A stretch of 31,125 bases of DNA from Bacilli bacterium. GTDB lineage: Bacteria > Bacillota_I > Bacilli_A > RF39 > UBA660. A program made the translations under genes and the position numbers. The stretch spans positions 1 to 31,125 of the forward strand of contig CAAERO010000038.1 of the NCBI GenBank assembly GCA_900758495.1, given 5' to 3'. The notes beneath the pieces were generated by a model. The model saw only the letters and a program-made list of their open reading frames with translations, did no database searches and was not told the DNA's origin. Shown here piece by piece: positions 1 to 6,199 of the stretch (position 1 is its first letter; the number at the start of each line of letters is the position of its first letter).

Positions 1-84
1 TAATATTATCATTTTTTATCATATAAGTCGTCATTCTAATATTACTCAATATTACAATTTTGTAATATAATTTAATTATGTATC

Positions 85-118
85 AAGGCTATTTCATAAT
101 TTTAGAAATAACCTTTTT
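85..118 (+). terminator. Possible rho-independent terminator
   Basis: An imperfect inverted repeat (AAGGCTATTT at 85-94, AAATAACCTT at 106-115) is followed by a T-rich run on the plus strand. No plus-strand gene is visible upstream inside the window, so it may end something left of position 1. Confidence 0.4.
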
Positions 119-122
119 TATT

Positions 123-305
123 TTAAAATATAGAATTAGTATTTCTATACTTAATTTTAAAATTGCAATTAGTATACTTACTCAGCCTTAAAGTAGTTAA
201 ATTACTCTGAGGATCAACATCTACAACTAACACTCTTTTTCCTTGTTTAGCCAATGCTACACCAAGATTAAAGGTTGTTGTTGTTTTACCAACTCCTCCT
301 TTCTT
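123..305 (-). pseudogene. ParA/MinD-family ATPase fragment
   Basis: Minus-strand translation from 302 gives the deviant Walker A KGGVGKTTTT, then NLGVALAKQGKRVLVVDVDPQ and SNLTTL, the classic N-terminal 40 residues of a ParA/Soj ATPase used in plasmid or chromosome partitioning. The frame is closed by TAA at 306-308, two codons before the Walker lysine, so the usual start and first beta strand are missing. After SNLTTL (about position 190) the similarity stops and the frame runs through AT-rich sequence to a stop at 123-125. Both ends are therefore lost, and about 40 of roughly 250 residues remain. It is best read as the relic of a plasmid or mobile-element partition gene. Confidence 0.85.
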
Positions 306-357
306 TTAATTTAGCCACCTTAATTTAATAAGATGGCTATGTATTCCATTTCTGGCA

Positions 358-389
358 TAAAAAAAGAACTGACCATTTTTAATCAGTTC
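358..389 (-). terminator. Rho-independent terminator of the 398-1104 cluster
   Basis: Stem GAACTGA (366-372) pairs with TCAGTTC (383-389) around a 10-nt loop. On the minus strand it is followed by an uninterrupted T run (358-365). It lies directly after the 40-residue frame and would end the three-gene transcript. Confidence 0.85.
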
Positions 390-397
390 AAATATGT

Positions 398-520
398 TTA
401 ATAAATTTTATTCAATTTTAAAATTAGTTCATCAATAGGTTCTGTATAGATACCTTGTTTTAATTTATCTTTTTCTAAATTTAATTTATTGAGCTCATAC
501 AAATATTTTTCTTTAATCAT
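398..520 (-). CDS. Small hypothetical protein, 40 aa
   Basis: ATG at 520 begins 1 nt after the stop of the 92-codon gene upstream, and GGTGGTAAATAAA before it can serve as a weak ribosome binding site. The predicted peptide begins MIKEKYLYELNKLNLEKDK and is charged, helical-looking and without a membrane segment. It ends just before a strong terminator, so it sits as the last member of a transcript with the genes at 522-800 and 820-1104. I do not recognise a family. Position and tight spacing argue for a real gene, but its length leaves doubt. Confidence 0.5.
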   Translation of the reverse strand: MIKEKYLYELNKLNLEKDKLKQGIYTEPIDELILKLNKIY

Positions 521-521
521 T

Positions 522-800
522 TTATTTACCACCAATTAACTTTTTATACATTTTTTTTCCTTCTTCAATATTTTGTTTTTCTTCTTCCGTAATTGGATGT
601 CTTCTATCCTCAAATATAGAAAACATGTTATATAGTTCTTCTGTATTTTCTAAAATAATATGTTCACTCTCTGGATAAAGATTAAACCATTGTTGAAAAG
701 TAGCATAATCATCATAGAATTTAGATAAAAGTTCTATTCTACATCCTGACATACAATCATGATAATTTTTAACTATTCCAATATATTTTTTTATTTCCAT
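522..800 (-). CDS. Hypothetical protein, 92 aa
   Basis: ATG at 800 follows AAGGAG at good spacing. The product is a soluble, acidic 92-residue protein with two cysteines near the N-terminus (DCMSGC, about residues 15-20) and a lysine/glutamate-rich C-terminal helix. No known domain is recognised. It lies 19 nt downstream of the deoxyribosyltransferase-like gene and 1 nt upstream of the 40-residue frame, so the three are probably co-transcribed. The neighbourhood (decayed ParA, truncated GNAT) looks like accessory DNA, and a phage or plasmid origin is possible. Confidence 0.6.
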   Translation of the reverse strand: MEIKKYIGIVKNYHDCMSGCRIELLSKFYDDYATFQQWFNLYPESEHIILENTEELYNMFSIFEDRRHPITEEEKQNIEEGKKMYKKLIGGK

Positions 801-819
801 AATTTTTTCTCCTTTAATT

Positions 820-1104
820 TTATTTCATATAAATAATTTTCTTATTAAGGCTTTTAGCATATTCTATTTCTTTTTTGATTGATGTACCTATATAACCATC
901 AACATTAACTACATATATTACATCACTTATATCAATTTTTTTATAATGCAAATCTGCTAATAAAACTTGTTCTTCTTCATTAAATCTATCATTACTATAA
1001 ACACATTGAATAACTACATATTTATTTTTAATTTCTAAATCTCTAGTAACTTCCATCATTTTATCTTTAAATTTCATACTACCACATATTGTTACTACTT
1101 TCAT
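820..1104 (-). CDS. Nucleoside 2-deoxyribosyltransferase-like small protein
   Basis: ATG at 1104 follows a strong AAGGAGGAACTT site. The 94-residue product has a compact Rossmann-like pattern: MKVVTICGSMKFKDKM at the start, a central DISDVIYVVNVDGYIG segment and a C-terminal EIEYAKSLNKKIIYM strand. This is the arrangement seen in small proteins of the nucleoside 2-deoxyribosyltransferase/DUF4406-like superfamily, many of them phage-encoded. The GS after the first strand and the acidic VVNVDG loop are where the ligand binds in the superfamily. Activity cannot be assigned from sequence: some relatives act in nucleotide salvage, others have no known substrate. First gene of the cluster ending at 358. 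Confidence 0.7.
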   Translation of the reverse strand: MKVVTICGSMKFKDKMMEVTRDLEIKNKYVVIQCVYSNDRFNEEEQVLLADLHYKKIDISDVIYVVNVDGYIGTSIKKEIEYAKSLNKKIIYMK

Positions 1105-1129
1105 AAGTTCCTCCTTCGATATTATTAAC

Positions 1130-1396
1130 TTTAATTTTTCATTAGTTCTATGTCATATTTCATAATTACTTCTAATTTATTATCTTCCATCAATATTCTC
1201 ATTTCCTTTGTTAATTCATAATTTCTACACTTATCAATCTTAATTGAAATTTATTAAAAAATGGTAAACTTCTTGTATCTCGTTAATTTTTTATTCTTCC
1301 TCATTTTCCTTTTTTGATGTATATCCATTGTTTATAATAATTTATTTTTTCTATTAACAAATCAAAATCATCTGCAAGCAAAAACTTATCTATCCT
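1130..1396 (-). other. Decayed stretch with two short coding-like fragments
   Basis: No intact gene is seen. On the minus strand one start-less frame encodes a fragment containing ADDFDLLIEKINYYKQW. A second start-less frame further down contains RNYELTKEMRILMEDNK and ends near 1137. Both have protein-like composition but lack starts and ribosome binding sites, so they look like remnants of small accessory genes. Confidence 0.4.
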
Positions 1397-1720
1397 TTAC
1401 TTATTATATTTCATATAATATCTAGATTCAGTTTCTTCTATAACATTAAATCCTAGTTTTTTATATAATGATATAGCTTTTTTATTTTCTTTATATACCC
1501 ACAAATATACTATATCATTGTTATTTAAAATATCCTTTATAATCTCAGTCCCAATTCCTTTATTTCTATATTCTTCTTCAAGATATATTTCATCTAATAA
1601 TTTGCCATCATCTTTATTTATTAATAATAGACAACCAACCATTTTATTATCAACTATTATATTGCAATGATTATTAATTAGTTTAGGAACTTCAATAGTT
1701 ACATACTTATTTATTTTATC
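1397..1720 (-). pseudogene. GNAT-family N-acetyltransferase, 5'-truncated
   Basis: The C-terminal half of a GNAT fold is clear: the acetyl-CoA binding strand and loop EEEYRNKGIGTEII (the R/Q-x-x-G-x-G/A motif), then YLWVYKENKKAISLYKKLGFNVIEE and a final YMKY strand. The first ATG in frame (1642) would give only 81 residues and cut through the central strand. Reading on upstream keeps GNAT-like sequence (IIVDNKMVGCLLL and about 25 residues before it) back to a TAA near 1720, with no ATG and no ribosome binding site. A GNAT domain needs about 140 residues, so the N-terminal third is missing. A rare upstream start is possible but unlikely to restore a full fold. Confidence 0.65.
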
Positions 1721-1729
1721 ATTTTATAG

Positions 1730-1772
1730 TAAAAACTTATTTCCATTAATATTTTGGAAATAAGTTTTATTA
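1730..1772 (-). terminator. Terminator after proS
   Basis: A 13-bp perfect stem (AAAACTTATTTCC at 1732-1744 with GGAAATAAGTTTT at 1756-1768) has an 11-nt loop and a T-rich tail on both strands. It lies just downstream of the proS stop codon and ends the rhomboid-proS transcript. Confidence 0.9.
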
Positions 1773-1777
1773 TAATA

Positions 1778-3202
1778 TTAATACTGAATTCCCCAAACGA
1801 CTAGGTGTTTAGCATCTTTACCACATACTACACATTTATCATCTATCTTTTCAGCATCTTCTAATATACAACGTGATTTAGTTCCCTTAATTTCTTTCAT
1901 TTTAAGTTCACATTCTTCATCTCCACACCACATTGCTTTTATAAAACCTGGTTGAGTTTCCATTATGTTCTTTACATCAGCTAGGTTATGGGCTTCAAAT
2001 GTTAGTTTTTCTCTACGTTCTAGTGCCCTTTCATACATATCATTTTGAATAGTATCTAAAAGATTAGCCACTGTTGCAGCAACATCACTATCAGCTTCAA
2101 TAATTATTTTTTCTCTAGTATCTCTTCTAGCTAAAGTAATCTTATTTTCTTTAAGATCTCTTTCACCAACTTCAATACGAACAGGAATTCCCTTAACTTC
2201 CGCTTCGGCAAATTTAAATCCTGGACTTCTATTAGAATCATCAACTACATAAGAAATATCTTTAGCAGTAAGATTTTCTTCTAAGTCTGCCACCTTTTTA
2301 TTAACTAGGTCGCTATCCCCTATTTTTATAATAGTAGCTTTTACTGGTGCTATCTTAGGAGGTAATACTAAACCAAAGTCATCACTATGCACCATTATTA
2401 AAGCTCCAATCATTCTAGTAGTAGTACCCCAAGATGTTTGATAACAATAGCTATCTTGATTATTTCTATCCTTGAATGTTATGTCATAAGCTCTAGCAAA
2501 CTTATCTCCAAAATAATGACTTGTTCCAGATTGAAGTGCTACTCCATTGTACATTAATGCTTCTATTGTTAATGTATATTCAGCTCCTGCAAATTTTTCT
2601 TTTTCTGTTTTCTTTCCCGTAATAACAGGGATAGCTAGATATTCTTTAAATAACTTTTCATAAATACCAAGCATTCTCCTTGTTTCCTCTTCAGCCTCTT
2701 CACTGGTTTCATGAACAGTATGTCCTTCTTGCCATAAAAATTCACGACTTCTTAAGAACGGTCTTGTTTCTTTCTCCCAACGAAACACACTACACCACTG
2801 ATTATATTTAAGAGGAAGATCACGATAACTTTTAACAACATCATGATAGTAATCACTAAATAGAGTTTCACTTGTAGGTCTAACGCATAAAGGTTCCTCT
2901 AACTCCTTTGTCCCTCCCTTAGTAACCCAAGCTACTTCTGGGGCAAAACCTTCTACTAATTCTCCTTCTTTTTCTAATAAAGTTTTAGGAATTAATAAAG
3001 GCATATAAACATTTCTATGTCCTGTTTCCTTAAACATTTTATCTAAAGTTTTTTGAATTTCTTCCCATAGTGCATAACCGTTTGGTTCAAAAATAATACA
3101 ACCTTTAACACTAGAATAAGTAGCAAGATGAGCAGCTTTAACAACATCAGTATACCACTTAGCAAAATCAACATTTCGTTCTGTTATTTTCTCATTCTTC
3201 AT
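1778..3202 (-). CDS. proS: Prolyl-tRNA synthetase, eukaryote/archaeon-like type
   Basis: Charges tRNA-Pro with proline in the cytoplasm. ATG at 3202 (MKNEKITER) is chosen because AGGAGG lies directly upstream; a longer in-frame extension to 3268 overlaps the rhomboid gene and has no site. The 474-residue length fits the short type without the inserted editing domain: class II motifs are RPTSE (about 108-112) and FRWEKETRPFLRSREFLWQEGH (140-161), with no INS block of about 180 residues. The C-terminal domain has cysteine pairs (CGDEEC, CVVC) and ends WGIQY, a tyrosine-terminal tail typical of this type. It is 11 nt after the rhomboid gene in one operon and is followed by a strong terminator. 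Confidence 0.95.
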   Translation of the reverse strand: MKNEKITERNVDFAKWYTDVVKAAHLATYSSVKGCIIFEPNGYALWEEIQKTLDKMFKETGHRNVYMPLLIPKTLLEKEGELVEGFAPEVAWVTKGGTKELEEPLCVRPTSETLFSDYYHDVVKSYRDLPLKYNQWCSVFRWEKETRPFLRSREFLWQEGHTVHETSEEAEEETRRMLGIYEKLFKEYLAIPVITGKKTEKEKFAGAEYTLTIEALMYNGVALQSGTSHYFGDKFARAYDITFKDRNNQDSYCYQTSWGTTTRMIGALIMVHSDDFGLVLPPKIAPVKATIIKIGDSDLVNKKVADLEENLTAKDISYVVDDSNRSPGFKFAEAEVKGIPVRIEVGERDLKENKITLARRDTREKIIIEADSDVAATVANLLDTIQNDMYERALERREKLTFEAHNLADVKNIMETQPGFIKAMWCGDEECELKMKEIKGTKSRCILEDAEKIDDKCVVCGKDAKHLVVWGIQY

Positions 3203-3213
3203 ATTTTTTCCTC

Positions 3214-4368
3214 CTAATGAACATAAAATATTCCCATATAGATTAAAAAGGCTAAGTAAAGAAGACAAGTAATTGCTCCATTTACCCTTGCAAAGGTACT
3301 ACTTTTATATTGAACACCAACAGCAGTTGTCATAAAGATACCACCAATTAAACCACCAATATGTGCAGCATTGTCAATTCCTGGTACAAGAAAACCTAAG
3401 ATAAGATTTAAAACTATTAAAGGAATTATTTGACTTTTAATGACTGTTCCTAAGTAAACACGATAGTGATAACCAAAGTAGACCATTGAACCAAGAAGTC
3501 CAAAGATAGCTCCACTTGCCCCTACACTTACACTAGTACTAGAAAAAGTTATTGATAGCAGGGATGCTGTTATGGCACTAAACAAGTAAACAAATAGATA
3601 TTTCCATCTACCGAGAAAACTTTCTAGTTGAACACCAATAATCCATAGAGCATACATATTGAAAGCTAAATGGGCAATGTTAGCATGAACAAAGGTTCCT
3701 GTTAATAAACGATAGTATTCCCCTTGCTTAATATATGGACCAAAAACAGCTAGTTCTCGGAAAACATCATCGCTTTTACCAAATAATAAAGGAACAAAGA
3801 AAATAGCAATATTTAAAAACACTAAAATAGCAGTAATAATAGCTCTTTTAGGCATAAATATCTTATCAGTTTTAGTATGATCTTGATAATTATGTTCATT
3901 TATCTCATCAGTTATCTTGATAAATAAATCAGCACCTGTTTCTTTATTCTTACTAATATTTTTATATAAATCTGGATAAGTTTCTAATAATAATTTATTA
4001 TTTTTAACATCTTGTTCATCTGTTATATGAACAGCTTGTCCTCTTTTAGGTAACTCTTTAGTAAGATCTACATCACTTCCTAGATTTAAAAAGATACTTA
4101 AAACATTTAATCTAAAAGAAAATGTCTTAGCTTTTATTTTTCTTATTATGCGATTAGTTTTAAAAACATCAAATTTATATTGTTCTTCATTATGAATATG
4201 ACCTATTACTATTCTTACTATTTCACAGTCTTCATCCAAATTTTCTAACCAAATCTCATCATCTACACCATTTAGTACTATTGGGGTATAATTCTTTTCA
4301 GTTATAAAATAATGAAGAAGTTTCATAGCAATCATATTTGTGTCATCTATTTCAAGCACATTATTCAT
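3214..4368 (-). CDS. Rhomboid-family intramembrane serine protease
   Basis: Cleaves membrane-protein substrates within the bilayer. The 384-residue protein has a soluble N-terminal region of about 170 residues, then a six- to seven-helix rhomboid core from about 175. Catalytic signatures are complete: HANIAHLAFN (H228, H233, N237), GASGAIFG with the nucleophile S285, and AHIGG with H336. The long N-terminal domain resembles that of Bacillus GluP/YqgP-type rhomboids, which also act in membrane protein quality control. ATG at 4368 follows GAAGGGTGATG. It is the first gene of a transcript with proS, driven by the consensus promoter at 4396-4424. Confidence 0.93.
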   Translation of the reverse strand: MNNVLEIDDTNMIAMKLLHYFITEKNYTPIVLNGVDDEIWLENLDEDCEIVRIVIGHIHNEEQYKFDVFKTNRIIRKIKAKTFSFRLNVLSIFLNLGSDVDLTKELPKRGQAVHITDEQDVKNNKLLLETYPDLYKNISKNKETGADLFIKITDEINEHNYQDHTKTDKIFMPKRAIITAILVFLNIAIFFVPLLFGKSDDVFRELAVFGPYIKQGEYYRLLTGTFVHANIAHLAFNMYALWIIGVQLESFLGRWKYLFVYLFSAITASLLSITFSSTSVSVGASGAIFGLLGSMVYFGYHYRVYLGTVIKSQIIPLIVLNLILGFLVPGIDNAAHIGGLIGGIFMTTAVGVQYKSSTFARVNGAITCLLYLAFLIYMGIFYVH

Positions 4369-4395
4369 TAATTCATCACCCTTCTTCTTTCAAGT

Positions 4396-4424
4396 ATTAT
4401 ACACGAATTTACGTTAATTCTCAA
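4396..4424 (-). promoter_or_regulatory. Sigma-A-type promoter of rhomboid-proS
   Basis: On the minus strand TTGAGA (4419-4424), a 17-bp spacer and a perfect TATAAT (4396-4401) give a predicted start near 4389, about 20 nt before the rhomboid ATG. The -35 box overlaps the last codons of rluD. Confidence 0.85.
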
Positions 4425-5289
4425 GAGAAGCAAGTTCATCTTGAAATTCTTTTGGTGGTTCTTTTGTAAATTCTAATTTTTCTTGTGTTAATGGTTCTAC
4501 TAGTTCTATCTTGTAGCTATGAAGCATCTGACCAAAGTTAGTTGTTTTTTTACTATGACCATATACTGGATCATTTACAACAGGATGATTAATATAAGCT
4601 AAATGAACTCTAATTTGATGGGTTCTTCCCGTATCAAGCTGACACTCTATCAAAGTTTTATTTTGATATCTTTTAATAACTTTAAAGTGTGTAATTGCTT
4701 CTTTTCCTCCTGCTATTACTTTCATCTTAAGTCTATCTTTAGGATCTCTTCCAATCGGTGCATCAATAGTTCCTCTAGCTGGTTTAATAACACCTTCAAC
4801 CAAGGCAAGATAAGTTCTTTTTATTTCTTTTTTCTTTAACATTAAACTTAAAGCTTCTTTAGTTTCTTCATTTTTTGCTACCAACATTAAACCACTAGTA
4901 TCTTTATCTAAACGATGAACAATACCTGGTCTTAATAAATCATCTGTTAAAGGATAATCTACTAATAGGGCATTTACTAGCGTATCGTTTATATGGCCAG
5001 GGGCAGGATGAACAACTAAGCCACTTTGCTTATTAATAATTAGTAAATTTTCATCTTCAAAAACAATATCAAGTGGTATTTCATTTTTCTCTAAGTTACT
5101 AGTTATTTCTTCTTTGAAGATTTCGATACTATCACCTTTAGTAACTTGGTAATTACAACTAATCTCTTTATTATTAACTAGTACTTTTCCCTCTTTTATT
5201 TTACGCTGTATTTTACTTCTAGATTCATCTAAGATATTACTTAAAACAACATCTATTCTTCCTGTTTCTTCATTTATTTCTAATTTCAT
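4414..5289 (-). CDS. rluD: RluD-family 23S rRNA pseudouridine synthase
   Basis: Isomerises uridines in large-subunit rRNA or another RNA. An S4-like RNA-binding domain (about residues 11-50, RIDVVLSNIL to GKVLVNN) precedes the catalytic domain with the hallmark GIVHRLDKDTSG, catalytic Asp at 128. The 291-residue length fits RluD/YlyB. The start at 5289 (MKLEIN) is chosen because GGAAGG sits about 8 nt upstream; ATG at 5298 is also possible, and still earlier in-frame starts lie deep in lspA. It overlaps the end of lspA, the classic lspA-rluD (ylyB) arrangement of Bacilli, and is the last gene of the dnaE operon. The exact target uridine cannot be read from sequence. Confidence 0.93.
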   Translation of the reverse strand: MKLEINEETGRIDVVLSNILDESRSKIQRKIKEGKVLVNNKEISCNYQVTKGDSIEIFKEEITSNLEKNEIPLDIVFEDENLLIINKQSGLVVHPAPGHINDTLVNALLVDYPLTDDLLRPGIVHRLDKDTSGLMLVAKNEETKEALSLMLKKKEIKRTYLALVEGVIKPARGTIDAPIGRDPKDRLKMKVIAGGKEAITHFKVIKRYQNKTLIECQLDTGRTHQIRVHLAYINHPVVNDPVYGHSKKTTNFGQMLHSYKIELVEPLTQEKLEFTKEPPKEFQDELASLEN

Positions 5290-5737
5290 TTTTTTCATCC
5301 TTCCATAGTTCATAGATAAGTAGTAAAACTCCAATCACAATTAGCATATCAGCAAAATTAAAAATTGGAAAGTGATAATTAAATATTATAACACTAATAT
5401 AATCAATTACATGATTAAGTACTAAGCGATCATAGAAATTACCAAGTATTCCTCCTAGAATCATTATATAAGAGATATTTAGTAATGTTTCATTTTGCTT
5501 ACTTATTAATTCTTTATAAATTACTAAAAAGGCTAGTAAAGAAAGAATAGCAAGCAGTGTTGTTTTCCCTTCCATAAGAGAAAAGGCAGCTCCAACATTT
5601 TTTACATAAGTTAAGTTTAATATATTTGGTATTAAAGTAATACTAGTTTTTAAGTAGTTAACTACTAATATTTTAAATAATCTATCTATTAAAAATAAAA
5701 TAATAATTACTGTAGTATATTTTAGCTTATCTTTCAT
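5270..5737 (-). CDS. lspA: Signal peptidase II
   Basis: Removes signal peptides from prolipoproteins after lipidation. The 155-residue product has four predicted membrane helices and both aspartic protease motifs: GNFYDRLVLNHVIDYI, with catalytic D112 (D103 is also conserved), and FPIFNFAD with D130. Its ATG directly abuts the stop of the DUF5680-like gene, and its 3' end overlaps rluD, so translation is probably coupled through the operon. Its presence implies lipoproteins in this cell. Confidence 0.95.
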   Translation of the reverse strand: MKDKLKYTTVIIILFLIDRLFKILVVNYLKTSITLIPNILNLTYVKNVGAAFSLMEGKTTLLAILSLLAFLVIYKELISKQNETLLNISYIMILGGILGNFYDRLVLNHVIDYISVIIFNYHFPIFNFADMLIVIGVLLLIYELWKDEKNEIRNK

Positions 5738-6199
5738 CTATTTAATCTTTCCACCATGACATTTTAATTCATAAATTTTTATGTCGTTCTTATAGATAGT
5801 TTCTACACCAATAAAGTTATCCAAATTTCCTGTAGCTTCAAAGGTATACTTATATTCACCATTATAATACTTTCTAGGTCCTCTTACTGGTATAATGCTT
5901 TTATCTTCTCCTACCATCATCAAAGCTGGTCTTAAAGCAGCATCCATAGCTTTCTCTTCTAAAGTATCATCAATAGTTATGCCATAGTAATTCATTGCCC
6001 AATATGCACTATTATCAATGTACACAATTTCCTCTCCTATAAACTTTGTTTGTCCAAAATAAGTATCATGATATAACATATTATTTTTTTGATATTCATA
6101 ATCTTTAGAACCTAAGCGATTACTCTTTACTTTTTTTATTTTAGCATTAGCATAAGTTTTCTTTTTTGCTTCTATTAAGAATTCTTCTAATTTGTTCAT
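5738..6199 (-). CDS. DUF5680-like protein, 153 aa
   Basis: Starts MNKLEEFLIEAKKKTYA, with LEEKAMDAALRPALMMVG in the middle and RGPRKYYNGEYKYTFEATG then GVETIYKNDIKIYELKCHGG near the end. This matches my memory of the DUF5680 family, found alone or fused to HTH domains in Bacillota. No biochemical role is known to me. It is soluble and lacks membrane segments. The ATG overlaps the dnaE stop as ATGA, so it is translationally coupled to dnaE, and lspA follows with no gap. The operon position gives no clear functional hint. Confidence 0.7.
   Translation of the reverse strand: MNKLEEFLIEAKKKTYANAKIKKVKSNRLGSKDYEYQKNNMLYHDTYFGQTKFIGEEIVYIDNSAYWAMNYYGITIDDTLEEKAMDAALRPALMMVGEDKSIIPVRGPRKYYNGEYKYTFEATGNLDNFIGVETIYKNDIKIYELKCHGGKIK

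Noticed and set aside
51..66. ATTACAA/TTGTAAT palindrome as an operator
   Set aside because: It is short and AT-rich, with no adjacent promoter or gene to support a regulatory role.
3203..3268. proS extension of 22 codons upstream
   Set aside because: It would overlap the rhomboid gene end and has no ribosome site, whereas AGGAGG sits directly before ATG 3202.
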